A stretch of 64,000 nt of DNA from Mrakia gelida. Taxonomy: Eukaryota; Basidiomycota; Tremellomycetes; Cystofilobasidiales; Mrakiaceae. Shown here piece after piece: positions 44,401-60,583 of this stretch. The stretch spans positions 682,001-746,000 of the forward strand of contig BRON01000020.1 in the NCBI GenBank assembly GCA_024345305.1, read 5' to 3'. Within the stretch, counting starts at the first letter, position 1; each line of letters begins with the position of its first letter. The notes under the pieces were generated by a model that was not told the DNA's origin, ran no database searches, and saw only the letters and a list, made by a program, of their open reading frames with translations. Made by a program: the position numbers and the translations under genes.

Positions 44401-46340
44401 GCCTGTCTGCAGTACGGACTCGAGGATGGGTTGCTGAAGAAGGCTGGAGCCGAGGAGACGACTAGGAAGGGAGGGCGGAAGGACGTCGTCGAGACTGGAA
44501 CGACGCCTCAGGCGATCATGATGCACTCGGGAGGGAAACGAGCCGCTGAGGGAGGAGAGGACGCCTTCGACGTCGGACAACACGTCGGTTCGGACGGAGC
44601 AGGAAGCGACGACGCCCCAGTCACCAACGGAACCTCATCAGCACTTACCGAGACCGGAGAAGTTCGCTCGCTCGTCAAGAAGGTCTTCTCAGCCGAGGAC
44701 GAGGAATCCCTCCCCCTCCCTTTCCGACACGCTCTTCGCCTCTCTTTCTCCATCCTCTCCTTCTGCCTCGCCCACCCCATGCGAAAGGATCGACTCGACA
44801 ACTCCATCCTCAACCCTTACATCCCCATCTTCCTCACCTTCCTCTCGACCATCATCAAACAGCCAGCCGCTCTCGCTCTCGTCGAACGCTCCGTCCCTTG
44901 GTCCGCTCTCGTCAGCTTCTTCAACACCATCCCTAGGAAGGTCGACGTTCGCGTCGAAGTCTCTCCGAAGCTCACTGGAGGAGGACCGCTTCCCGAGGAT
45001 TGGTGCCTACGAGGAATGGAGTGGGTCGGAAGGAAGGTCTTCGAACGAGGATTCTGGAAGCAGAAGTCTCAGGCCGATCGACCTGGTCCTCGTCAAGAAG
45101 GTCCTCGTTCCGCTCAAGTCATCGCTTCGGAGATGGACGTTCTTCAGTTCGAACCCGAGGGAGCCGACGTCGAGCAGGCGCTCCAGGAGGGAATCGTCGA
45201 TGGAGAAACCGACAACGCAGACGCTCAGGACCTCACCGCTCGACGATGGAAACGAGTCGCTTGGTCCCTCGGAGTCTTCGTTCGACACGTTCCTGGATTC
45301 GGAGTCGATCTCAATGGAAGGAAGGTCAAGATCGTGGAGGGAGAGAGCTTGGACACGAAGATGGTTCGGTGGGAGAAGGAGAGGGTCAAGGTTAGGGAGG
45401 AGATGGAAGCGAAGCTGAGGAGGGAGGAGGACGCGAGGGGAGAGTGGACGGACGCTGAGAGCGGCCTCGACGGAGGAGACGACGAGGAGTACAGTGATGA
45501 TGATGGAGAGGACGATCCCGATCTGAGGGAGCTGAAGGTGAGTCTTGAGTTCTCGATCTCGTTTCTTTTTGCGACGCGTTTCGGTTCTGACTATTCTCTG
45601 CCTCCTTTCCTTCTCCTCAGGCTCAACGACGACACCTTAGATCGATCCTCCAGGCCAGCCGAGTACGACCTCGTGGACCTCGACCAGCCAAGTCCCTCAC
45701 CACCTCCTTCGCCGCTCTCTCGACCGGACGAGCTCCTCGAGGACCTCGACCCACCTCCTCCTCTCGCAACCTCCCCTCCGTCCTCGCAGGATACACCGTC
45801 CTTGTCTTCGACACCAACGTCCTCCTCTCCTCCCTCGCTCTCTTCACCGCCGCCGTCGAGTCCTCGAAGTGGACGGTCATGGTCCCTCTCCCAGTCATCA
45901 CCGAACTCGATGGACTCTCGAACCAACCAGCTCCCCTCGGAACCGAAGCTTCCAAAGCTCTCGCCTACCTCACCTCGCACATCCGAACCCACTCCCGAAC
46001 GCTCAAGGTCCAAACCTCGAGAGGAAACTACCTCGCCGACCTCACCATCCGAGCGGAGGACATCACGTTCTCGTTCTCCAACTCGTACAACCCGGAACGA
46101 GCGAGGAACATGGACGACCTCATCCTTCGAGCTTGCTCTTTCCAGGAGGAGCACTTCGTCGATCGGACTGGGATCCTTCGAGTCAACGACAACGTCGCCG
46201 AACAAGGGAAGGAGGGCAAGGCCAAGGTCGTCTTGATGACGTTCGATCGAAACCTCAGGTTGAGGGCGAGGGCCAGAGGAGTCGAGAGCGTCGACGAGAA
46301 GGGAATGAAGAAGGTCCTCGCTCTGGAAGGAGGAGACTAG
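41466..46340 (+). CDS. EST1/SMG6-like protein with C-terminal PIN nuclease domain
   Basis: Six exons (41466-41641, 42128-43054, 43128-43310, 43382-44050, 44136-45537, 45621-46340) give 1,358 aa in exact phase. Residues 1-365 are low complexity (poly-Gln, Ser, RERERRKRREG). An EST1/SMG5-7 type 14-3-3/TPR region follows: ALRERYRGIQALEASLVDVH, DRDTWRTTARDWYAMGVAEK, GRLHHRLALISREVKGEEQR and ALYHFSKSL. The C-terminal PIN domain starts at GYTVLVFDTNVLLSSLALF and keeps the acidic residues expected for cleavage: FDTN, NMDDLILRAC and LMTFDRNLRLRARARGV. In animals SMG6 cuts nonsense-containing mRNAs, and Est1-type proteins also act at telomeres. Either role, or both, is possible. An acidic insert near residue 1100 and a Gly/Ser N-terminus look lineage-specific. 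Confidence 0.85.
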
Positions 46341-47603
46341 ACGTACCTCCCTCCCTCCCTCGAATCTACTGGAATCACTCCTTCCTCGATAACCTCACCT
46401 GGAACATCAACCCTTCCACCTACCTCGCTCGAGACGCGTCTGTCCAACAAACAACGCTCGGCTCTCCCCTCCCCTCCTACCTCCCCACCTTCCCGCTTCC
46501 TCTCGTTTGAATTCCCGCTTCTTCCTTCGTCGGTCGCTCTTCACGGACCCTCGCCACTGGAATACCGAGGCTGCCTCCCTTTTCGTTCTGTTTGCTCTTC
46601 TCTACGTCCTCGGACCGAGACTCTCCCTCCCTCCCTTTGTTGTTCTTCGACTCTGACTCGTTCACGCTTACGCTCGTAGTCTAATCGCTTCCGTCTCCCT
46701 CATGCTTCTCACCTTGCTTAACTCCTACTTGCTGTCTCTCTTGTTCCCTTGCTCGCTTTGTTTTTCTCTGCTCGTAGCTTCACGTTCGTTTTCTTCGTTT
46801 GGTTGAGTCGGAGGCGGGACGGTACAAAAGACGCGTTCTGACGGTCCGCAAAAAAAACTCGGTTCGAGAGAAGCCGCTTGGAAGATACGCTCGGACCCGT
46901 TCGTCTGTGTGTGAGAATGTGAGAATTTGCCTCTTGCGTCGCCAAGGGGGGAGCGAGAGGTTTGAAACGCGAAGAGCTCGCCCTCGGTCTTCCCCTCCCT
47001 TCACCTCTTCGCTCCAAGCTCCCACCCCTGGTCCTTCGGAATCCCTCCGAGACACAATCGTTCTTCCGTTGATAGTTTTCCATGGATCGCTGACCAAAAA
47101 GCGTGGCGAGCGCATGAGTGATCGTCGCGATGCGCTGAAGAGACGAGGAAGGAAGAAACGGAGCTCACGACTCTGGAGTCCTTCCCTCCTCTCCTCGCCC
47201 ATCCCTTCTGCTCTCTTCAGATCGTTCGTTGAGCTCAGATATGAGCAGCACTTGAGAGCTGACCCCTGCAATTAATCTTTCCCTCCCTATCAAACCCCGC
47301 TCTCTACAGTACAAGGCCCGGCCTCCTTCGTTTCCCTTCTCACGAAGCTCAACTCTCGCTCGCCCCCTGCTCTGTTTCGATGCCTTCCCCTCCACCTTTC
47401 TCGCTTCAACTCTCAACCGGATTTGCCAAGTTTTAGGGCTCGCACATCCAGCTTTTCATTTCGCGTCTTTTTAGGAAGGTCAACTCCGACGTCCACCCTC
47501 TTCTCTCCCTTTCTTCTCCTTCCCCCTCGCCCCTCCAGCCGCGAACAGGACGACCGACAGGCTCTCCTCCTCACCTCCAACTATCAACCCACACTCCTTC
47601 GAC
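46341..47603. other. Intergenic, about 1.26 kb
   Basis: 3' flank of the SMG6-like gene and upstream region of the truncated receptor gene. It has several A- and T-rich patches (46840, 47090). No convincing exons on either strand, no repeat and no RNA gene recognised. Confidence 0.4.
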
Positions 47604-49005
47604 ATGTTCCTCCAGCAACGCGATAAGCCCTCCAACGTCTCCCAGAAGTTCGAGGTCGAGATGTGGCAGGGACGAGTCCACATCAAAGCTCTGCATTTGT
47701 CCCTTGGCGACGCTGCTGGTCAAGCTGTCAGTTCTTCCTTCCTTCCTTCCTTTGTCCTTCCTCCCTTTCTTTCTTACGATCTGCACTCCAGAGAAGCTGA
47801 CCTTCACTTCCTTCGTTCTGTCACCCAGGTTCTCGGGGTAGTAGGGCTGATCTCCTGCCTGATCGTCTCGTCGCTGCTCTTCTACCTTCTCGTGAGCTTC
47901 GCGTCCCTTCGACTTGGGCGCTCTTTTTCCTCCTTTTTCTTCTCGAGAACCCATACCCTGACTCCCTCCCTGACTTTGCCTTGCTTGCCTGCAGTCTCAC
48001 CTCATATACGTGGGGAAGGGAGCTAGGAGAGAGCGAGGTCAATCCCTGAAGCGATTCCTTTCGACCGATCGTTCGTCCCAGCTTCCTTTCCCTCTCCTCT
48101 TCCTTCCTTCCCTCCTTCCCCTTCGTCTATCTCTTCGCTCTTGGATCCTGAAACTGACTTTCCACAACCCTTTCCCTCCCCTCATCTAGTCGGAGTCTAC
48201 TTCCTCTGCCTGCTCATCAGCGACAGTGAGTCTCAGCTTCGCGATCCCCTAGTCTCTTCTTCGTCCCTCCTCTGCGACGCTATCGTACCTCTTCGCTCGC
48301 TGACGATCCTGCTCCACCAACTCATGCTTCTTCTCTCCAAAGTGGGCATGAGTCTATCAGCGATTGGTGACCTGACGTGGTCCCGAACCGTGAGTCGCGT
48401 CCTTCCTCCCTCAACTCGCCTCCGTACCTTTTCCTCGCTGACCTGACTTCTCGATACCTCCTCCTTCTCAGTACGTCATCAGGCACTCCTCTCTCTGCAA
48501 CTTCCAAGGAGTCACAAACCAGGTGAGTTCTTTTCTCCCCTCGACGTTTCGATCTCAGTCGAGTTGACGCGTCTTGTCTTTCATCAGTTTGGCGTCACTG
48601 GCGGCGCGTTCTGGAACCTCGTACTTGCAGTCCAGACTTTCTTGATCCTTTTCGTTCGATACACGCCCCCTAATTGGGTGAAATGGGTCGTCGTTCCGTG
48701 CGGTTGGATCTTTGCCGTCGTTCGTCCTCCCTTCTTGCCAGTCCTTATTCGCTCGTCTTCGTGTAGCTGATCGCTTGCCTCTTCCCTTCGTTTTTCAACA
48801 ATCAGCTCATGAACATCATCGGACCCATCATGAACACGGCACCATTCTCCTTCTATGGTGAGTTCCTCAGTTCCCTTCCTCGTTCGAGAGACGACGCGAC
48901 TCGATGGATGCTCGTTGACGACGAGACTGACTCTTCGCTTTTTTCCTCGTCGCTCTTCCTTGTTGTTCTTTCTCATCGCCAATAGGTCAGGTGATCTGGA
49001 ATTGA
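47604..49005 (+). pseudogene. GPCR gene (Git3/cAMP-receptor type), truncated after TM4
   Basis: Nine small exons (47604-47726, 47829-47891, 47995-48070, 48190-48225, 48343-48389, 48472-48522, 48588-48719, 48806-48857, 48986-49005) give 199 aa, all phases exact. Four membrane helices are visible: VLGVVGLISCLIVSSLLFYLL, LGVYFLCLLISDMGMSLSA, FGVTGGAFWNLVLAVQTFLI and VVVPCGWIFAVLMNIIGP. The motifs CNFQGVTNQFGVTGGAFWN and GPIMNTAPFSFYG match fungal glucose/cAMP-receptor-like proteins, where G-x-WCW and three more helices should follow. Instead the last exon reads GQVIWN and stops, because from 48986 on the DNA is duplicated family block 3. Signalling through G proteins is therefore probably lost. 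It could survive as a short membrane protein. Confidence 0.7.
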
Positions 49006-51180
49006 GTGGGAGGGAGAAGGGAGGGTGGGGAGGACTCGAGCGATTCTGACTGTCAACCACATCCGTCAAAGCTCACCACCTCGACCCTCGACGCTCTTCA
49101 AGCTCAACAGCACTCAATCCCATCATATTCAACCTCTTCAAATCTATCCAACATGTTCTCCATTCTCAAATCTGTTCGACCTATTGCGTCGCAAGTCGTC
49201 TTCGCGTCGACTGTCGTTTCCCTTACGCCCGTCGTCTGGGTCCTTTCTAAAGTTCTCAAGGTGAGTCTCTGATCTTATTCTCGTGGTTTCGAGTCTCATT
49301 CGAGCTCTTCGGAGATCTTGTCCTCGCAAAAGCGATATTCTGCCCCCGAACTCGCCCTCCTCTTCCCGCCTCCTCCTTCATCTTCTCTCCCTCAACCACC
49401 GTGCCTTCGTTTCTGACCATCCTTGACTTTTCCCCTTTTACCTTCTTGCATCTCTTACCAGCCTTCCGTCTCTCAGCCGGAGACCCTCGTCCAAAAGAAG
49501 GACGGACGACCCACTCGACGAACTCTTCCCTCGACCTCCTCATCCTTCGACTTCGACTCCTTCTCCCCTTCAACCCCTCCCTCCTCCCCCTCTCGTTCTC
49601 TGATCTCGGTCGAAGATGGAAATTCCGGACATGCGTCGGATGTCGAATTCGTCAACCTTGCCGCTGTTCCCTCTGTGATGGGCTGGTTGGTTGGAATGGA
49701 AGGCAAACTTGTCAAAGGAGAAGGAGAAAACGAGGTGAGCTCGCTCGTTTCTCTCCTCTTTCTTCCCTGCCTGCTCAAACTCTCTCCATCCCTCAAGACT
49801 CCCAAACTGACTCTCTCCTACATTGATGCTCCCGTCTTCTTCAGTCCATCCAATCTCCTCTCTTGCCCTCACTCTCTAAGACCTCCTCCTCCGACTTCGA
49901 GCTCTGCCCTTCCTCCTCGAGCTCGAACGGTCCCATCACTCCCTCTTCTTCCCTCGCTTCTCTTCTCGCCATCGAGGTCGACGACTCCACCAATCAGCCC
50001 AAGTCTTCCATCATCGAGGAGGTCAGCGTCGCTCAGGAAAAGGACGCCATCGTCGTCGAAGCCATCAACTCTCTCGGACTTCTGCTCATGCTCGACGCCG
50101 AACCCATCGCCTCATCCCTCGAAACACCCACCACTCCAGTCCTCTCCCTCCCTGACCTTCACACCACTTCCAACTCCTCCCCCATCACGTATGATACCCA
50201 TGAGTCTCGGACCTCTGGAAACAAGCGGTCGAGAAGGCATCAGTCGAAGAAGACGAAGACGGAGGGCCCTGCCGTCGTCTCTCCCTCCGGTCCCTCCGTC
50301 GAGGTGGCTCAGAAGTCCTCCTTGTCCAGACCTCGCAGGCACAAGAAAAGTTCCAAGAGGGTCTCCCTCATCGCAACTCACCCTATCGTGGTAGTTGAAG
50401 AACCGCTCACCCAATCGAAGGTCTCGGCCATCGTTCTCGTCGAGGAAGTTCAAGTCGACGCTTCTTCTCCTCCCACTTCCACCCTCCCCATCACCCCAAC
50501 TCCTCCATCCAACCGACCCCGATCCTCCACCCTCCCCACCACCCTTCTCGAGGTCGTATCCGCCCACGTCCTCATCGAGACTCATCGCTCTCCCACCTCC
50601 GCCTCCTCCACCGTCAAACCCACCCTCCCCTCTTTCCTCGACCTCGCCGTCAGCTCTCCCTCCTCCAACGCCTTCGTCCCCTTCCTCGACATCGACGAAT
50701 CCCTCTTCGCATCCCTCGCATCTTCTTCTGTCGTCTCCAGGGAGCTCAAGTTCGAGCAGAACGAGGAAGGGAAATTCGTCCACGCCGCCGTCGCGTCCAA
50801 CAAACCTCAGCCTTGGTCGAGCGAGGAGACCGTGGATCACGTCAGGGTATTCTACAAGCACCACCGCGCCTACTTCTCTGGCCAACGGATCGTGCTCTTC
50901 GCAGATGGACCGCGGTTCGTCAAGTTTAGGTACGGGAAGAAGATCGCGACGAAGGAGGGGAGAGGGGATGGGTGGAGGGTGGGAGGGAGTCCTTTGAGGA
51001 GGAGTTGGGGAGGGGAAGCGTAGAATGTGGTTGATGGTGATCGGAAGGGAAGGAGGTGGTGGGAGGGCAGGAGTGTAGGGTGGGAGGAGGGTGGATAGTT
51101 GGGTTGCGTCGGACTTGTTTTCGTTTTCGTTTTGTTTCGCTCTTCTCGATTTGTTGCTCGCTCTCTATTTGTTAGTTACT
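48986..51180 (+). repeat. Dispersed duplicated block, copy 3
   Basis: Begins abruptly with GTCAGGTGATCTGGAATTGA directly after the CCAATAG acceptor of a receptor intron. It lacks the upstream promoter part that copies 1 and 2 share. It continues through 5'UTR, gene and T-rich 3' flank (GTCGGACTTGTTTTCGTTTT at about 51107, as in copy 2). Confidence 0.75.
49153..51023 (+). CDS. Unknown three-copy family protein, copy 3
   Basis: Exons 49153-49260, 49462-49734 and 49845-51023 give 519 aa in exact phase, with the same exon sizes for exons 1 and 2 as copy 1 (108 and 273 nt). The N-terminus is MFSILKSVRPIASQVVFAST followed by a hydrophobic run. The conserved exon-2 block EFVNLAAVPSVMGWLVGMEG is identical to copy 1. 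Exon 3 has SNGPITPSSSLASLLAIEVD, a basic patch (NKRSRRHQSKKTKTE; RPRRHKKSSKRVS) and the C-terminal module (ETVDHVRVFYKHHRAYFSGQ; then RIVLFADGPRFVKFRYGKK). It is the only copy besides copy 1 with an open frame. Its own promoter region is missing, so expression may depend on the receptor gene upstream. Function unknown. Confidence 0.75.
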
Positions 51181-51693
51181 CTGTCTGATTTTTGGCTCGC
51201 ACTCTGTCTCGATACTTGCTTATGCCTCGTAATCGTAATCGTCGTCTTCGTCTCTCGTCCTTGTTGTCGAGGCTGGTCCTCTTGTTTTCGTTTCGCTTCC
51301 CCTTCTCGTCTGTCGTTCTCGTTTATCTATCTCTTTCATCGCATCAAGAATTTCAACCTCTGAGAGTCTCTCATCACGTCATCAATCTCTCTCTTGTCTC
51401 GAAGTGTAAGAACAAAAGGGAAGAGGAACCGGACGCCAACGCGCGTTCGATCAACAGCGGAAGAGCGACGAGCCGAGGAAGCACTTTGAATCTACAAGAA
51501 CCGTAGTTTCCTAGATCTCATCACCTGTCTCAGCTAAGGTTGCAGCAACACCTTCGTCTTGCGAAAAAAAAACAGCATGCAAACGAGAACGCAAAGCAAA
51601 AACAAAGGAGACGCGACCATAAGATCCCTCCTCGCTCCCCCTCCCCTCTTCCTCTTCCCCCCACTCTAATCTAAAACCCATCCCGCCCTCCGT
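51024..51693. other. Convergent 3' region
   Basis: 3' flank of family copy 3 (homologous to copies 1 and 2 up to about 51180), then the 3' flank of the minus-strand ATPase gene. I looked here for the missing 3' half of the truncated receptor and did not find it. Confidence 0.45.
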
Positions 51694-56123
<4,430 letters not shown>

Positions 56124-56668
56124 CCCGAGGAAGGAGAGGAGGAGGGAGGACGAAGATTTTCTTCTCGGTCGATGAGAAAGGTGGTCGAGCGGCTCGCTAG
56201 GCCAGCGAGAGGAGAAGGAGGGGAAGAAGAAGGGAAGAGGGAGAGCGGTTGAGGGAAGGGAAGGGAATCGAAAGAGGTTCAGCTTGAAGCTTGGTTTCGA
56301 AGCTTGCTGCGACTGTGCTGGATTGGGTTGCTGTTGTTTGGTTTCACTACGAGAAACCTGCAAAGACCAAAACGGATATCATAAGAGCTGGTACGAGTTG
56401 CAGCAAGGGACGCGAAGTTTCAAAAAGCAAAGGGAGAGAAGCAGCGAGGTAAAGCAAAAGAAGCAAAGAGCGAAACGTGCGATGAGAGAGGGACGAGAGG
56501 CGAGCGAGGACGACGAGAGAGCCTTCACGCGAGCGAAAACGACGCGTCAAAATTCCTGAAGATCAAGATGCGAGGGAGGAGAAGCACTGCTCACTGTTCA
56601 TTTTACTGCCAAGAAGGGAAGAGACCGCGGAAGAGGGATCCTCCAGGTCCATGAGTCGCGCCGCCGTT
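56124..56668. promoter_or_regulatory. Promoter of PMR1-type gene and 3' flank of CCCH gene
   Basis: About 545 bases between two minus-strand genes. The frame upstream of the ATPase ATG stays open to 56363 without clear conserved sequence. No other gene recognised. Confidence 0.4.
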
Positions 56669-59600
56669 CTAGGACGTGCTTGTTGGACTGTCAGCGCTGT
56701 TGGTGGGAGCGTCGGTAAAGTCGGAGGGTTTCTACAAGAGAGGAGAGAGAAATAAGTCAATCTCGCGAACGAGAGAGTCGAGAGACGAGACCGGAAGTCA
56801 CCAGCTGACTCAACACCGTCAGTATCCCTTTCTTGAAGTCGATCAGATCCGTCTTCTGCTTCGCGACCTCTTCCATCGCTTGCTTGACAGTCAACGACGA
56901 AGACGCGTTCTGATGTTGGCCTCCAACGATGTCGTCAGATCCAGCGAGGAGGTCTGAAGCAGGAGTTCGAGGCGAGGAGTCGGCGGACTGGAGGGAAGGG
57001 AGGGAGAGGGAGGGTGAGCTTGCTCGAGCTGCGAGGTCGCGTCGTCGCCGAGAAAGAGAAACTCACGTGTATACCGTTCGAAGCCCTCAGCTCCTTGTTC
57101 TCTCGCTCCAGTCTCTCCTTCTGCTCTCGCTCCTTGGACAGATCTTCCTTGAGTCCTCCAACCTCCGATCGTAGGGCAGCAGTCTCGGATCTCGTTCCAG
57201 CAAGCTCCGTCTTGATCTTCTCGAGCTCGACCCTGTTAGTTTCCGTCGTGTTGTTGACCGCCGCGAACTGGAAGTGCGAGCGGGATAAGGGAGGTCAGCT
57301 TCGAATGCAAGAACGTGGAAAGACGACACGACGAGAGAAACGAACCTTGCCGACCTCCTCCTCCATCATCTCGAGTCGAATTCTCGTCGTCATGCTCTCC
57401 TTCTCCGTCTCCTCTCGAGCCTTCAGCAGCTCCTCGACGTGGGAGAGAATACCTTCGAGTCCGGCGTCGCTCGATCCTCTAGCCTTCATTTTCTCGATGC
57501 GCGAGACGATCTCGACTGGAAGGAGGTCGATCTCGTGCTTGAGTTTGGCGAGTCGCTTTTCGGTGTGCTGGACGTAGAGGTCCTTCCCAGACGATGTTGA
57601 GGTTCGAAGCTTGTCGAGAGTGACTTGTTCCGTGGAGAGAGAAGAGCTGAGGGTTTGATGCTTGGTGAAAAGGTTGAAGATCCTGGAGGAAACGGAAAGG
57701 ATCGGGGACGGAAAGGTCAGACGCGACAAAAAAGACGGAGTCGAACGAGACGACGCGGATGTACTCGAGAATCTCGTTAAAGGCGACCGCAGGAGGCGGG
57801 GCGGGAGCGAGCTTGGACAGAGACTGGATGGAGAAGGGAAGTCGCAAGTCAGCTTAGGGGAAGAGTCGAATTCGTCGAAGCAGGAGAGAAGCCGCAAAAG
57901 CTCACCTTTCGACGAGGAGATTCCATCTCGACGACGTCGATCTCAGTTTGACGGGAAGAAGCCTCGCTGGAGTGGCAGAACGTCTCGGCTCTGCTCTTCC
58001 GTCGACAGAACCTCCGACACTGGAGATGGTTCCTCGTCTTGAGGACGTCGAGGGACCCGCGTGAGAGTCTCGATGAGTTTTCGGTTGGGACGAAGGTTGA
58101 GTCAAGGAAGGGAGAGGAGCTGCCGATGTCGATGCTGATGGTGGTCGAAGAAAAAGGGAGCGAAGGAGCAGGTGCAGATGCGGGCGGAGGAGTCGCAGCG
58201 TTGAACAAGATCGAGGCCTGGAGGACGGGGAAGGAAGATCAGGCCAGGTCAGTCGAGGAAGCGCGGCGATGGAGGAGAGAAACGAAGCGAAGCAGGATGC
58301 AACGGACCGGATCTATGTGCATCTCGACAGGTCCATGTTCATCCTCGAAGACTCGAACGAGATCGAGAAGCTGTCCCATCACTGAAGAAGAAGGAAAGAA
58401 AACTCTGTTCAGCGACGAAGTCGCGTCGCCGTCGCGAGCTAAAAGATGAGACGGACCTGGACAGTTTTCAGGAGTCTTTCCCTGCTGGTAAAGCTTTTGG
58501 ATTTGCTTTGAGAATCGATTGAAGAGACAGGAAGCGAGGGAAGGTCAGCGCGAGGGAGAAATGACAAACGACGAACTCGAATCGAATGAACGAGGAGAAG
58601 AAGCGCGATCGGCGTGACTCACCACAAGAACTCTCAAGATCTTCTCCTTTGGGAGGGATGGCACTGAGGGAGCAGAACTTGGTGCTGGAGCTGCAGGCGC
58701 CGAAGCAGGCGGAGGAGGAGGGGGGGCCGCTGCCAGCAGAACGGCGCGGTTGATCTCCTGGAGTTCTTCGAGCGAAGGAAGTTTGGGAAGTGCGAGAGGC
58801 ACGAAGGCAGGTAACGAAGACCTACCGAGAGGCTGAAGTGGGAGGTACGCAAAGTCGGGCGGTTAGGTGGCGAGGGGAGGAAGGGGAGACGAGGAAACGA
58901 ACCGTTTCGACGTGAGACGCGTGAGGAGCCAAAGGACTGTACTCGTCGTCTCTGTTGGCAGCGTGCTGTTGATAAAAGAAGCGCTGGTCAGCTTAAGCGG
59001 AAGAGTAGGAGATAAACATAAAAGCGCGACGAAGAACCTGTCGACCGTTCGCGTCGCTCAAACTGATCTGAGTGTCCTCCATCTTGACGTCGTCCTGAGA
59101 CCTGGGTTCAACGAGATCGGAAGGACCACTCTCCCAGAAAGAAGCAAACTCGTCCTTAGTCTTTGAGGGTTCCCCGTCTCGGCGAGCATGAGTCGTCTCC
59201 TCAGCTGCGAAACGAAGCGAAAGGAGAAAGATGTCAGCGAGCGACTTTCGACGGAATCCAAACGAGGTCGATAAGGACGTACCAGTGTGCTTGAACTTGC
59301 AGTTAGGACCTCGCTTACAACCCTTAGTCAAGAAGTCCTTGCAGAGCTGCCTCTTGTCCGCAGCGACTTCGATGAGTCGTTCTCGTTCTGGAGGGAGACG
59401 GGGGAGGATCAGCGTCGCAAGGGGGAAAGAGAGGGAACGAGAACGAAAGCACTGACCTTCTCGACCATGAGTGAATCGGCAGTCTTGCCCAAAGACGCAG
59501 GAGCCAGTCATCTCCCAGTTTCGACAGAGACCTCCTTGAGGAAGCACGACGGTCATCTTGGGGGGCTCGTCGACGCTCTTGAAGGATGCTACGGAAACGA

Positions 59601-60583
59601 AGAGAGGACGGGACAAGCCGAGAAGAGACGCGCGAGTAAGCGCCTCTTTGTTGAAGCGAGTGAGGATAGACTCGAGGCGACTCACCAGTGGGGGTAGCAG
59701 TTCGAGGAGGAGGATGATAGAAACGACAGTTCTCGCCGAACGGGCAGAATCCGCTTGAAGCCATGTTCCTGCAGAGCTAGAGCCCTTCGGTGGAGTGGGA
59801 GGCTGAAGATGGTGGAAGAGATGCGTATCAGCGAAAGTTGCCTCAAGATAGAAGAGGAGGGGGAGGAAACCAGAGAGAGAGAGAACTAACGAGGAGGGGG
59901 AGGAGACGACCTCTTGGAACTGGACGTCAACCCTTCTCTGTAGTGCTCCCAGTCCGACCTGTCCCAGTCTTCTTTGGCTTTGGAAGGTCCCGTAGGGACG
60001 GGTCGAGTGTTGACTTCCGAGGCAGGAGCCGAAGACGAGGAGGAAGCTGCTGGCGCGACGGGGGTGATGGATCGATCGATGGTTCGAAGGTGAGGAGGAG
60101 TCGCTCGAAGGGAGGAAGAGGAGGAAGCAGGTCGTCTGGGTGGAGCTGCAGATTAAACGAACAGCAGTCAGTACTCTTACATGCCTTGAAGTCTCCGAGG
60201 TCGATCGGGAAGGGTCGTGGTGGAAGATTTGACGGAGAAGAGCTCGCTCCATGCTTTGGTCGAGCTCAACGTCGGATCTCCTTCTTCCTCGTTCCTCCCA
60301 CCTCGTTCCCCTCCCATCTTTCTGTCCTCTCGTCTTTGCGGGCCGCAGATCGAAAAGGAAGCAAGAAGATGACACTCACAAGCACGAGAACCAGCTTTGC
60401 TCCTCTCTTCCTCCGCCCTCTCTCTCCTCCTTCGTTCGACTCTTCTGTGCTCCTTCTCCCTCTTCCTCGCCCTCTCCCTCTCGTCCCTATCCTCAGGCTC
60501 TCTACTCCTCCTTCGAGAATCCGAGTATCTCGAAGGGGAAGGAGATCGTCCTCGTTTACGTTCAGTCGCGATGCTGTTTCGAG
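56669..60583 (-). CDS. Triple CCCH zinc finger protein with long coiled coil
   Basis: About 17 exons on the minus strand, stop TAG at 56671-56669. The 5' end is unsettled and the initiating ATG was not fixed. N-terminal RS/charged region (RKRGRSPSPSRYSDSRRRSR) is followed by SKAKEDWDRSDWEHYREGLT. Three CCCH fingers come next: CRNMASSGFCPFGENCRFYH (C-x8-C-x5-C-x3-H), CRNWEMTGSCVFGQDCRFTH and CKDFLTKGCKRGPNCKFKH (C-x7-C-x5-C-x3-H). The C-terminal half is a coiled coil (VQHTEKRLAKLKHEIDLLPV; LRSEVGGLKEDLSKEREQKE) with Pro/Ala linkers, ending KPSDFTDAPTNSADSPTSTS. Tandem CCCH fingers usually bind RNA, so a role in mRNA processing or stability is likely. The join into the first finger does not phase cleanly, so an exon may be missing there. 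Confidence 0.65.

Noticed and set aside
12715..51180. The family blocks as a DNA transposon or retroelement
   Set aside because: No terminal inverted or long terminal repeats, target duplications, transposase or reverse transcriptase were seen, and introns are kept.
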